From positions 1 through 64,000 of IMG/VR virus record IMGVR_UViG_3300047558_000137: a stretch of DNA of 64,000 bases. One strand, 5' to 3'. Made by a program: the position numbers and the translations under genes. Below are positions 29,628 to 37,998 of this stretch, piece after piece (within the stretch, counting starts at the first letter, position 1; the number at the start of each line of letters is the position of its first letter). Source of the stretch: a virus. The notes under the pieces were generated by a model. That model did not search any database and had not been told where the DNA came from. It saw only the letters and a program-made list of their open reading frames with translations.

Positions 29628-31322
29628 ATGCAATTAAATCGCGGAATTTATGTTAGACATCCTGGTACACGCGAGGAAGCATGGACTGCAATTACTGTTA
29701 CAGCAGTTGGCGGAGCCGGGGGCACCGGCGGAAATGATTCCCGAGCTGGGCACATAGGATACTCGGGTCGTATTGTATCTGGAACAATTGAGGTTCCGTT
29801 AACTACTTCATATGAAATTTTTATTGGCGGCGGCGGCGAACCTGGTGTTAGTGGCCGAGGTAGAGCCGCTGGCGGCCAAGGTGGAACTAGTTCAGCTGGA
29901 ATGCCTGGCGGCGCAGGGGGCAGCGCAGGACCATATGGATCATCAGGTGGTGGTGGCGGTGGCGGTGGTGCAACTGTTATTAAGCTAAATGGTCAGTATT
30001 GGATTGTAGCCGGCGGCGGCGCAGGTGGCGGCGGCGGCGGACAATATGGCACCGGTAAAGATACTGTAGGATTCAGGGCAAGTAATACGTTATATGGCGG
30101 CAACGGCGATTCACACGCCGGAGATGGCGGTGGCGGCGGCGGCGGTGGCGGTGGCTACGTTAGTGGCGGCCTCGGCGGATCTGTGTATGAAGATGATGGC
30201 ACCGCCTTGGGAGATGTCGGTGGATATTCAGGGTCGTGGGGCGATTCATTATACCCATATGGATTCTATGACAATGCTGATGGTACAAATGCCCCAAGCT
30301 CACGCGGATTTGTTACTGTCAATTATTCGTCGAACACCGGTGCTCCTTATTTTTCTGGCGGCATTATATCTTATGGGCCCACGCAAAATGGACAAACTCC
30401 TATAACCCATACATTTAATTCTGATGGTAAACTCATTGGTTTAGGTTCAACTAACAAAACTTCTGTGGCATGGCAACAATTGTTAAACCCATACTATAAA
30501 CAAGGGGACGATTGGAAACCTATCAGGGCAGTACATACAAAAAGAAATGGCGAATGGAAGAAAGTTTGGCCATCAAACGGCAAAGTAGAATACACTATAC
30601 CTGGCGCACACGAATTTACTGTACCGCCAGGAATATACAGTCTTACTATCGTAGCTGCCGGCGGTGGTGGCGGAGGTGGCGGTGGTGTTAGTTCGACTGC
30701 CGGCGGTGGTGGTGGGGCAGGAGAATACACTACTCAAACAGTAAGTGTTACTCCTGGTCAAAAGTTGGCAGTATTTGTTGGCGCAGGTGGCGATGGTGGC
30801 CAGGGGCTTGATGAACAGTATGGATCAGCATCTACTGGTGCCAATGGACGAGGAACTACAGTAACAGGCACTGGTGTGTCTATTAGTGTGGCAGGTGGAA
30901 CTGGTGGCACCGGCGGCGTTGCAACAGCACCACCTTCAGGCGGTGGTGGCGGATGTTGTGTTATATCTACTGCACTCGCTGATCGAGGAGTATGGTCTCA
31001 GAGAGATAAATTTGATCTTATTGCTTGGTGTGAAAAATATCTACACGGCACTTGGTGGGGCGAAACATTCAGAAGAGGATATCAAGTACTTGGATCTAAA
31101 GTTGTTATTCCTACATTATTAAAGAAGGATGGATCTTTACTGGCCAACTACGCAAACTGGGCATTTACTAATGGATGTAATCTAGTTCGCGGTAAGAAAT
31201 TTAGCCTATGGTCGCTACCAAGCAGTGTATTATGGATTGCTGCATTTATGGCGGTGGGCACAGTAGTATCTACTAAGTATGCAACTAAGTGCTGGAAAGC
31301 ATTGTATAAGGATCGAGAATAA
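29628..31322 (+). CDS. Glycine-rich adhesin with CFI-box-like C-terminal domain
   Basis: This 564-residue protein has two blocks very rich in glycine (residues about 20-195 and 330-440) with strings of GGGGG interrupted by short beta stretches. Such polyglycine sandwich domains are known at phage fibre tips and bind receptors. From about residue 441, CCVISTALADRGVW begins a different C-terminal domain (about 120 residues, with AWCEKYLHGTWWGETFRRGY and a hydrophobic stretch LPSSVLWIAAFMAVGTVV). The CCVISTA start resembles the CFIATA/CYLTTA signature of the CFI-box C-terminal family. The following gene looks like a second member of that fold. The fibre role is supported by neighbours; the function of the C-terminal domain is unknown. 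Confidence 0.6.
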   Translation: MQLNRGIYVRHPGTREEAWTAITVTAVGGAGGTGGNDSRAGHIGYSGRIVSGTIEVPLTTSYEIFIGGGGEPGVSGRGRAAGGQGGTSSAGMPGGAGGSAGPYGSSGGGGGGGGATVIKLNGQYWIVAGGGAGGGGGGQYGTGKDTVGFRASNTLYGGNGDSHAGDGGGGGGGGGGYVSGGLGGSVYEDDGTALGDVGGYSGSWGDSLYPYGFYDNADGTNAPSSRGFVTVNYSSNTGAPYFSGGIISYGPTQNGQTPITHTFNSDGKLIGLGSTNKTSVAWQQLLNPYYKQGDDWKPIRAVHTKRNGEWKKVWPSNGKVEYTIPGAHEFTVPPGIYSLTIVAAGGGGGGGGGVSSTAGGGGGAGEYTTQTVSVTPGQKLAVFVGAGGDGGQGLDEQYGSASTGANGRGTTVTGTGVSISVAGGTGGTGGVATAPPSGGGGGCCVISTALADRGVWSQRDKFDLIAWCEKYLHGTWWGETFRRGYQVLGSKVVIPTLLKKDGSLLANYANWAFTNGCNLVRGKKFSLWSLPSSVLWIAAFMAVGTVVSTKYATKCWKALYKDRE

Positions 31323-31735
31323 TGGGAATTACTGTTGAAGAATATTTAAAAGATAGGCAAGCCTGTTCAGTATGTGAAGATGAAGGCAATGTAGAACACT
31401 GTGTGACTCATATGTTGAGTCGCCCAGATAACTGCATGATGTACAATTCTATTAATTACAATGGCAATCCTAAAGATGATGCAGATGTATTACTATTACA
31501 AAATTTACGTGCAACACCCGGCGGCGAGCGCAAAGTATTAGAATACTATCTAAGAGCAGAACCAATTGTTAAAAAAATTAAAGGCGTACATGGCGAGGAT
31601 CCTGTAATTTGGGCTATGTATTATCGTAAGTATGTATCAGGAATTATAGAATCATTGCGCGGCGGTAACAGCCAATTGGCAATGGATCAAGTATTTCTCA
31701 TGTTAGATGATCTAGAAACTAAGGAAACAGTATGA
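31322..31735 (+). CDS. Small protein resembling the CFI-box C-terminal fold
   Basis: This 137-residue protein starts within the stop of the adhesin gene (TAATG). The N-terminal part has closely placed cysteines and histidines (CSVCEDEGNVEHCVTHM, then RPDNC), possibly a metal site. The second half (LLLQNLRATPGGERKVLEYY, then LRAEPIVKKIKG and YYRKYVSGIIESLRGG) follows the 'LPDDC...l..LR.fRD......G...l..YY..AP.Iv..I' pattern that I associate with CFI-box/CYLTTACV proteins. The motif itself is changed here. Position between two glycine-rich adhesins suggests a fibre accessory or assembly factor. This is inference. Confidence 0.45.
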   Translation: MGITVEEYLKDRQACSVCEDEGNVEHCVTHMLSRPDNCMMYNSINYNGNPKDDADVLLLQNLRATPGGERKVLEYYLRAEPIVKKIKGVHGEDPVIWAMYYRKYVSGIIESLRGGNSQLAMDQVFLMLDDLETKETV

Positions 31736-32316
31736 GTGACGGAGCAGGGACAGCACTTGGCGCAGGAGGCGGGCCGGGATTTGATTCTCCTAGCCCGGCC
31801 GGTGGGGGCGGGGGTGGCGCAGCACCCGCCGCGTTAAACCCTAGTACATATATTTTTGACGCAAAAACATACGGCGACCCAGTAAATATTCAGTGGATGG
31901 ATACTGGGGCAAGTGTGGTCCCAGGAATGACTGATCCTACTTTTTCTAGTTGGCTAAATGACCGCGGAATATGGATACGACGACCTGATGGAATTCCGTT
32001 AGATAGTGTTATGTTGCAATATACCGTTAATGTCCCACATAGCGGATGGTATTCTTTTATATTCGGTGCTTATGGGTGGGGTACCGTTTATATAAATGGA
32101 CGAGATTTTTACCGTGTATATAACGGTGAAGCATGGATCAGAGATGCGTACCTACAATACGGGCCTAACACAATATATTTGCAAGCTGGAAATCAAGGCT
32201 ATGTAAGTGCCCAAACTCCCTGGACCGGTGGTGCAGTGGCATGCCAAATTGGTTATCAAGCTGGCGAAGATGGTGGCCGCGGGGGCAACGGTTATGTTAG
32301 TATCCAGTGGGACTGA
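31732..32316 (+). CDS. Glycine-rich small adhesin with beta-sandwich domain
   Basis: This 194-residue protein is coupled by an ATGA overlap. A Gly/Ala/Pro-rich N-terminal tail of 35 residues is followed by a beta-rich domain with many aromatic residues (WLNDRGIWIRRPDG, VNVPHSGWYSFIFGAYGWG, VYINGRDFYRVYN). This reads like a jelly-roll or carbohydrate-binding beta-sandwich (the 'G.y.f...g...g.v.inG' pattern of PA14/CBM-like domains). The end, GGRGGNGYVSIQWD, resembles the C-terminal cap of glycine-rich fibre proteins. A role in receptor binding is likely but unproven. Confidence 0.5.
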   Translation: MSDGAGTALGAGGGPGFDSPSPAGGGGGGAAPAALNPSTYIFDAKTYGDPVNIQWMDTGASVVPGMTDPTFSSWLNDRGIWIRRPDGIPLDSVMLQYTVNVPHSGWYSFIFGAYGWGTVYINGRDFYRVYNGEAWIRDAYLQYGPNTIYLQAGNQGYVSAQTPWTGGAVACQIGYQAGEDGGRGGNGYVSIQWD

Positions 32317-32368
32317 TAAATTAATTAGATTTTTGATAAGTATACTATAAAGAAAAGAATAACGTATT

Positions 32369-34312
32369 ATGCCATATACTATCACAAAAAGTGACGGAAC
32401 TCAACTAGCTGTTATTGCAGACGGTGCAGTTGACACCACCACCAGTTTAGAATTGCCAGGTCCTAATTATGTAGGATATGGGCAAAAACTCAATGAAAAT
32501 TTAGTATACCTCTTAGAAAATTTCTGTGCAAACACAGCACCAGCTGGTGTAAACTTGCAAGGTCAACTATGGTTTGATCAATTCAATCAAAAGTTAAACG
32601 TGTTTACGCAGCAGGGGTATGCTCCAGTTTCGGGCATTGTTAACTCTAGTACCCAGCCTTTAGTGGCACATGATGGTGATATATGGTATAATCAGGTTAC
32701 TGAACAGGCCTACATTTATGATGTGGGTGCATGGAAATTAATAGGCCCATTATATACAAAAGCAATGGGACTAAGTGGTGCTATCCCCGATACTGTTACA
32801 GCTTCGGGTACCGGACAGCCACATAATATTATTAAATTACAAAACGGTAATAGAATAGTTGCTATAGTTAGTTTTGACGCATCTTTTGTTCCAGCTACTA
32901 CAATAGATGGATTTCCAAGAATATATCCGGGCATAACATTTAACAGTGAAATTAATGCAACAATTAACTCTAACTTAACTGGTGCAGTTACTGGTAGTTT
33001 AGTTGGTACAATGACTGGGTCAATGTACGGAACATTAAGCGGAACTGTAACTGGCAATGTAACTGGTAATGTAACTGGTGATGTTACTGGAGACCTAACT
33101 GGTGATGTAACAGGAAACATCGTAGGAAGCGTTGGTACTTTAAGTACACTTCATTCAACTAATATAAATGTAACAGGTGGTTATGCAACAGGGCTGTCAG
33201 ACATTACATCTTCAACTGCATTAATCACTTCAGGTAATGTCTTAACACTAACATCTAATCTAATTATTGCAGCAAATGCCCAGATATCATTGGGTAATGT
33301 AACAGGACTAACAAATTTAACTAGTACAAACGGTAATATTACAAATTTAAGCACCGGCAACCTGACAGTTACTAGTGGCACCATTACCGGATTAACTAAC
33401 TTTTCTGCGACTACCGGGCAATTAACAAATTTTAGTACAGCCAATGCACAGATTAGTGGCGGCAACGTTACCGGCATTGGATCCTTAAGCGTAACTACAG
33501 GTGTAATTAATAATTTTAGCACTGCTAATGCACAAATTACTAATGGATCAATCACTGGTATAACCACTCTAACTGCCACAACTGGTAACGTAATAAACTT
33601 AACAACAGGTAATGCATTAATCACCGGCGGCGGAATTTACAACGTTGTTGGGGCAAATGCAACAATCACTGGGGCAAACTTAATAAACTCTGTTGCAACA
33701 ACTGCCAACGCATCTACTAGTAATACAGCCATTGCTACTACAGCATTTGTACATGCAGTAGTGCCACGTGGTGTTATTTGGATGTGGAACAGTTCTGCTG
33801 CAACTATCCCTTACGGGTTTCAACTTTGCGATGGTACCAACGGAACGCCAGATCTACGTGATAGATTTATTGTAGGTGCAGGAACAACATATACTGTAGG
33901 AAATACAGGCGGTGTAAACAGCGTAACATTAACATTAGATACTATGCCAACGCATAGTCATTATGGCAATACTTTAACAGCCTCTACTGCATCAGGTGGT
34001 GATCATACACACACTGCATCTAGCACTGTAGTTGACCCCGGTCACCGTCATAGTTACACTCCTCCGCCATCTGCACCAACGGGAGGATACACGGTCCCTG
34101 GATACCCTATAGAAGGGTATGCTGGCGCAGGCGCTGGTACAACAACAGGTGTGGCAGTAACAGGTGTAACAGTTTCGACAACTATTACAGCAAACGCAGG
34201 GCATACGCACACAACAACAATATCAGGTAACACAGCGGTACACGGCAGCGGCCAACCGCACGAAAACCGTCCGCCTTACTATGCATTGTGCTACATACAA
34301 AAAGTCATTTAA
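32369..34312 (+). CDS. Tail fibre with tail-collar domain (fibre paralog 2)
   Basis: This 647-residue protein has the N-terminal fibre module (TTSLELPGPNYVGYGQKLNE, then LLENFC, GQLWFDQ and WKLIGPLYT) shared with 28014 and 34350. Residues about 215-250 are short TGNVTGDVTG repeats, then NFSTANAQI/GNVTGI-type beta repeats to about 450. A phage tail-collar domain begins near residue 465 (GVIWMWNSSAATIPYGFQLC, then DLRDRFIVGAG). The C-terminal tip is rich in HxH pairs (GDHTHT, GHRHSY, AGHTHT), which in collar-type fibre tips coordinate metal ions, and ends in RPPYYALCYIQKVI, the usual collar C-terminus. Probable receptor-binding fibre. Confidence 0.8.
   Translation: MPYTITKSDGTQLAVIADGAVDTTTSLELPGPNYVGYGQKLNENLVYLLENFCANTAPAGVNLQGQLWFDQFNQKLNVFTQQGYAPVSGIVNSSTQPLVAHDGDIWYNQVTEQAYIYDVGAWKLIGPLYTKAMGLSGAIPDTVTASGTGQPHNIIKLQNGNRIVAIVSFDASFVPATTIDGFPRIYPGITFNSEINATINSNLTGAVTGSLVGTMTGSMYGTLSGTVTGNVTGNVTGDVTGDLTGDVTGNIVGSVGTLSTLHSTNINVTGGYATGLSDITSSTALITSGNVLTLTSNLIIAANAQISLGNVTGLTNLTSTNGNITNLSTGNLTVTSGTITGLTNFSATTGQLTNFSTANAQISGGNVTGIGSLSVTTGVINNFSTANAQITNGSITGITTLTATTGNVINLTTGNALITGGGIYNVVGANATITGANLINSVATTANASTSNTAIATTAFVHAVVPRGVIWMWNSSAATIPYGFQLCDGTNGTPDLRDRFIVGAGTTYTVGNTGGVNSVTLTLDTMPTHSHYGNTLTASTASGGDHTHTASSTVVDPGHRHSYTPPPSAPTGGYTVPGYPIEGYAGAGAGTTTGVAVTGVTVSTTITANAGHTHTTTISGNTAVHGSGQPHENRPPYYALCYIQKVI
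33044..33119 (+). repeat. Tandem 12-base repeats coding TGNVTGDVTG
   Basis: About six tandem copies of a unit close to ACTGGTGATGTA give the protein repeat TG(N/D)V/LTG in fibre paralog 2. Third-position changes between copies show it is an old protein repeat rather than a fresh expansion. Such tracts can vary fibre length by recombination. Confidence 0.6.
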
Positions 34313-34318
34313 TAAGCC

Positions 34319-34326
34319 CATAAATA
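34319..34326 (+). promoter_or_regulatory. Late promoter box CATAAATA before fibre paralog 3
   Basis: CATAAATA ends 24 bases before the GTG start at 34350, with AAAGGA as ribosome site in between. It differs from TATAAATA by one base. The 37-base gap holding it is one of the few gaps in the fibre block. Confidence 0.5.
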
Positions 34327-34349
34327 TACTAAAGATCAAAGGATAAAAC

Positions 34350-35861
34350 GTGTCGTATACAATTAATTTAACTAACGGAACTAACTTAATCCCGGGGGGA
34401 TTGTCCGAAGGTACCTACGACAATTCGCACACTAGCTTAGTATTAATTGGTAAGAATTATGCAGGATACGGCGAATTTCTAAACACAAACTTTGTTCACT
34501 TATTAGAAAATTTCGCTAGCACAAGTAGCCCTGCTAACCCATTAAAAGGACAACTTTGGTGGGATACTAGAAACAATATTCTTAAAGTTTACTCGGGACA
34601 AAGTTGGAAGATTAGTACAGGTGCTACAAGTAGCCCTGCTAACAGCCCACCGGGTGACCTAAGTACACTAGGTGGTGACTTATGGTTTGATACAACTAAC
34701 GCACAGTTAAAAGTTTATTCTGGTACACAGTGGGTTGTTGTTGGACCAGCTGCTACCGCAGCAACTGGTGATACTGGTGCATTTCCATTGTTAATGCCGG
34801 ACACACTAGGCGGTAGTCACTTGGTAATTCAATTGCGTTTTAGTGGTGTAGTGTATGCATTATTCTCAAAAGATACATTTACACAGAACGTTATTGATGG
34901 ATTTGCTACAGTTAAAGCAGGTCTAAACTTTAGTACCATTGCAAGCCCGACATGGGGTATTAGTACACAAGACGTACTTGCGACACGTGATACTCTGGTA
35001 ATAAGAGATGGCGCAGGTGGCGCCGCGGTAACAACTTTGACTGCCGGTGCAGTTAATTCAGGATCAGTTACTGCAACTACAATAACAGGTAACTTAGTTA
35101 TTCCTAGTACAGCCACATTTACTGCCAACGGTTATTCCACATATAACGGGTATGAAATTGCTACAATTGGCGGTGGCGCAACGTTCTCTAGTATTAACAA
35201 TACTGTAATTGGTAACGCCAGCCCAGCAGCCGGCCAATTTACTTCACTTGTTGTAACAGGTACAGCAGGAGTATCGCTAAGTTCTGGTGGGGTAAAACCT
35301 AGCGCAAACATCACAGGTAATGTTGGTTCATCAACTAACTATTTTAATAATACCTACTCTAATAATGTTGTTGTACTAAATGGTATTGTTCCAACTGCTA
35401 ACATGGCAGCAAATATTGGTAGCAGTACAACTTGGTTTAACACATTTTTTGGTAAATCTGTGCAGGCACAGTATGCTGACTTGGCAGAACGATTTGAAGC
35501 AGATGCTAGTTATGAGCCCGGGACTGTCGTAGAAATTGGTGGCCCAGCAGAAGTTACAGCAGTTGGACAGGATTTAAGTGAAAATGTATTTGGAGTCATA
35601 AGTACAAATGCAGCTTATCTAATGAACTCTGGCGCTGGATCAGATGAAACGCATCCCCCGATTGCAGTACAAGGCCGAGTTCCTGTTAAAGTAACAGGAA
35701 AAATCCGTAAAGGTGATCGTTTGGTAAGTGCAGGAAATGGTATTGCTAGAGCAGGTACCAAAGCAGAAATTAATACGTGGAACGTCATTGGACGGGCACT
35801 AGAAAATAAAACAACCGACGGTGTAGGTACAATTGAAGCCGTGGTTAAATTGAATTCGTAA
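34350..35861 (+). CDS. Tail fibre protein (fibre paralog 3)
   Basis: This 503-residue protein starts with GTG behind AAAGGA. It has the shared N-terminal module with the 'WWDT...LKVY' unit twice (GQLWWDTRNNILKVYSGQSW, LWFDTTNAQLKVYSGTQW). A beta-repeat stalk follows, with paired segments such as NVGSSTNYFNNTYSNNVV and NIGSSTTWFNTFFGK. From about residue 372, AQYADLAERFEADASYEPGT begins a C-terminal domain found on many phage fibres and appendages of aquatic phages. It ends in VTGKIRKGDRLVSAGNGIA and an AEINTWNVIGRAL segment. Some such domains act as trimerisation or self-cleaving chaperones; no cleavage site can be named here. Confidence 0.7.
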   Translation: MSYTINLTNGTNLIPGGLSEGTYDNSHTSLVLIGKNYAGYGEFLNTNFVHLLENFASTSSPANPLKGQLWWDTRNNILKVYSGQSWKISTGATSSPANSPPGDLSTLGGDLWFDTTNAQLKVYSGTQWVVVGPAATAATGDTGAFPLLMPDTLGGSHLVIQLRFSGVVYALFSKDTFTQNVIDGFATVKAGLNFSTIASPTWGISTQDVLATRDTLVIRDGAGGAAVTTLTAGAVNSGSVTATTITGNLVIPSTATFTANGYSTYNGYEIATIGGGATFSSINNTVIGNASPAAGQFTSLVVTGTAGVSLSSGGVKPSANITGNVGSSTNYFNNTYSNNVVVLNGIVPTANMAANIGSSTTWFNTFFGKSVQAQYADLAERFEADASYEPGTVVEIGGPAEVTAVGQDLSENVFGVISTNAAYLMNSGAGSDETHPPIAVQGRVPVKVTGKIRKGDRLVSAGNGIARAGTKAEINTWNVIGRALENKTTDGVGTIEAVVKLNS

Positions 35862-35873
35862 GGATAAAGTAGA

Positions 35874-36869
35874 ATGGCATATTCACAAGGTGGATTAATT
35901 ACAGCAGGCGACTACAACACATTAGTTGGTACTAGTCCCAGCAGCACAGTCAACACAATTAATACCGTTTGGGCAGTAGGTAGCGGTAGTGCTGGATATG
36001 GCCAAACAGCTATTTCCCAAGTTTCGACAGCTGGCACTATTACAGCCACACAATGGGCAACATTAATTAACAATTTAAACAGCATATTAACACACCAAAG
36101 TGGCTCAGGTTCTGGTATCAGTGCAGTTACCGCAGGTTCTACAATTAACTACTTGTCTACACTAACAACAAACATTACTACAGCCTATACTAACCGTTTG
36201 AACTTTGCATCAAACTCGGCAGTCACAGTTGGAACGAACCAAGCTACTGCATGGTCGGCTACTATTAGTAATGCAGGTAGTAACCCACCTGTTGGTGCAA
36301 CAAGCCCAACATCATTGTCTAGAGCGTTTGGTATTCGTGCTGCATTTTCTAGTGCTGATCAAGCACGTTATTTCTTTAACGCAGGCGGCCGATTGAAACT
36401 AAATTGCTCAGGTTCACAGAACGCCAGTACAACTGCACGTACAAATGAAATTATTGCCATGTTAGGCTTCTTAGGCGGAGTAGCAACCTTCGGCGCCAAC
36501 ACAAACGGTGGCCGTACAGGTACATTAGGTACACTAGGTACAAACGATACTACAAAAGGTTATTATACAAGTACATACAATGCCAACGTAACATTGGTTA
36601 GTGTAACAAGTACAACAACAAACTATACTGCTGATACTTGTAACATTACTGTAAACACAAATGGTACACAAGGCTCAAACAACGATCGTGGTCTAAACGT
36701 TGACTTCTGGATTAACTTAACAACTAATTCGGGCACAGACGGCACAGGTGGTGCATTTGGTTTTGATGACTCATTCGGTGTAAACGTTAACCTCTCGATC
36801 GACATTAGCTATCCAGAAACTACTAACCTTAGCAACAGCTGGGGCTCAGTAACTATTACAGCTCTGTAA
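35874..36869 (+). CDS. Virion structural protein, fibre-like
   Basis: This 331-residue protein has 12 bases of spacing from the previous stop. It is low in charge and very rich in Thr, Ser, Asn and Gly. The N-terminus GGLITAGDYNTLVG and ITATQWATLINNLN resemble a helical head found in phage appendage proteins. The rest is beta-rich with FGIRAAFSSADQARYFFNAG and a C-terminal DDSFGVNVNLSIDISYPE. Function is not recognisable beyond probable virion component. It is the last gene of the late block, followed by a terminator-like hairpin. Confidence 0.5.
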   Translation: MAYSQGGLITAGDYNTLVGTSPSSTVNTINTVWAVGSGSAGYGQTAISQVSTAGTITATQWATLINNLNSILTHQSGSGSGISAVTAGSTINYLSTLTTNITTAYTNRLNFASNSAVTVGTNQATAWSATISNAGSNPPVGATSPTSLSRAFGIRAAFSSADQARYFFNAGGRLKLNCSGSQNASTTARTNEIIAMLGFLGGVATFGANTNGGRTGTLGTLGTNDTTKGYYTSTYNANVTLVSVTSTTTNYTADTCNITVNTNGTQGSNNDRGLNVDFWINLTTNSGTDGTGGAFGFDDSFGVNVNLSIDISYPETTNLSNSWGSVTITAL

Positions 36870-36891
36870 TCCCAATCCAATTGACTTCTAC

Positions 36892-36917
36892 TGTAGCCTG
36901 TTTTATAATAGGCTACA
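36892..36917 (+). terminator. Hairpin at the end of the late block
   Basis: TGTAGCCT (36892-36899) and AGGCTACA (36910-36917) form a perfect 8-bp stem with a 10-base loop, followed by TTTCTCTATAT. It lies 23 bases after the last fibre-type gene and 15 bases before the accessory cassette. The T-run is short, so termination may be partial and allow read-through into the cassette. Confidence 0.65.
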
Positions 36918-36932
36918 TTTCTCTATATATCA

Positions 36933-37250
36933 ATGAGCGAAGAAATAACAGACCTAATTAAGCAGGTTCGTTTGTCTACAGATTTTCAAGTTAACAAACG
37001 AATACTAAAAGAAAAAATTCAAACAGACCTACACTTTGCACACAGTGGTGGCATGTTTAAGATTACGCCCGAACTATTGGCGTTTGTTCAATCGTGGCCG
37101 ATAGATGAACTGTATCTTGAAGATGTATACGAAAATCCTGTTGCTGTAGACAAGCAGGTATTTCTAATTATGGCACAACAGCACTATCATAGAGTAATGA
37201 ACGATTGGCATACACAATATGAAGAGCTTAGAAAAATCCGTAAAGTCTAA
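36933..37250 (+). CDS. Conserved-looking hypothetical protein, first gene of the cassette
   Basis: This 105-residue protein is mostly helical by composition and has no signal peptide. It contains ITDLIKQVRLSTDFQVNKR and ILKEKIQTDLHFAHSGGMF, then LLAFVQSWPIDELYLEDVYE. It is soluble, with a slightly acidic middle and a basic end. I do not recognise a family. It starts 15 bases behind the late-block hairpin, and its 3' end overlaps the first glycosyltransferase-like gene by 32 bases. It may be a leftover of the structural region rather than part of the pathway. Confidence 0.6.
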   Translation: MSEEITDLIKQVRLSTDFQVNKRILKEKIQTDLHFAHSGGMFKITPELLAFVQSWPIDELYLEDVYENPVAVDKQVFLIMAQQHYHRVMNDWHTQYEELRKIRKV

Positions 37251-37998
37251 AGGTATTGTCGCGTTTGCCTATAATACAGAGCAGACTGATTATCAAGCTA
37301 TTGCAGAACAAACATTGGCGCAGGCTAGCCGAGTGTTAGGAATACCTTATACAGTTATATCAGACGACTATCTGGCAGAGTTCCGTAACACTCGTTACAG
37401 TATAGATACTGACGAATTTGTTGAGTGGCGTAACGTGGGTCGCAATGCAGCCTATGAACTTAGCCCGTATGACGAAACATTAGTAATTGATGTTGACTAT
37501 GTTGTGCTAGAGCCCAGTCTACTAGAAATCTTCAAACAAGATTGGGATTATATTCTGTTGCGTAACAGTCACGCACTTACGCAAGAGTATCCTCGATCGA
37601 TGGGCAACAACAGTTTGCCGTTTGTCTGGGCCACAGTATTTGCCTTTCGCAAAACAGCACGAGCAAAACAATTCTTTGATCTAGTATCACGTATACAACA
37701 CAATTATGAATACTACAAGGCCTTGTTTAATGTACACGGTGGTTCTTATAGAAATGATTATGCCTTTGCCATGGCAGACATTATCTTAAACGGATACACT
37801 GTTTCTAATACAGGTATTCCTGGCAGCATGTTAACTGTGGACCAACCCGTTAACACAATTGAGGTGCAGGAAAATAGATTAGTAATCAAAGATGACACAA
37901 GAGCATACGTTGTACCACGTACAAATTTGCATATTATGAGCAAACGTTATTTACAAAGTGACAATTTTCGAGAGTTTATAAAAAATGTCTCAGCATAA
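37219..37998 (+). CDS. Glycosyltransferase-like protein (GT-A type)
   Basis: This 259-residue protein carries TLVIDVDYVVLEPSLLEIF near residue 90, a DxD-type motif (D-V-D) as used by GT-A fold enzymes to bind the metal and nucleotide-sugar. NSLPFVWATVFAFRKTARAK follows, resembling the acceptor-side strand of GT8-like enzymes, and a later RNDYAFAMADIILNG helix. The start at 37219 overlaps the previous gene by 32 bases; no good ribosome site is visible there, and a later non-ATG start near 37254 after AAAGG is possible. It is the first of three related GT-A genes. Donor and acceptor are unknown. Confidence 0.55.
   Translation: MKSLEKSVKSKGIVAFAYNTEQTDYQAIAEQTLAQASRVLGIPYTVISDDYLAEFRNTRYSIDTDEFVEWRNVGRNAAYELSPYDETLVIDVDYVVLEPSLLEIFKQDWDYILLRNSHALTQEYPRSMGNNSLPFVWATVFAFRKTARAKQFFDLVSRIQHNYEYYKALFNVHGGSYRNDYAFAMADIILNGYTVSNTGIPGSMLTVDQPVNTIEVQENRLVIKDDTRAYVVPRTNLHIMSKRYLQSDNFREFIKNVSA

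Noticed and set aside
29628-31322. Possible collagen-like protein
   Set aside because: The glycine blocks lack a regular G-x-y triplet and show polyglycine runs with beta stretches instead.
33044-33119. Short tandem repeats considered as CRISPR-like
   Set aside because: In-frame protein repeats of a fibre, no unique spacers.
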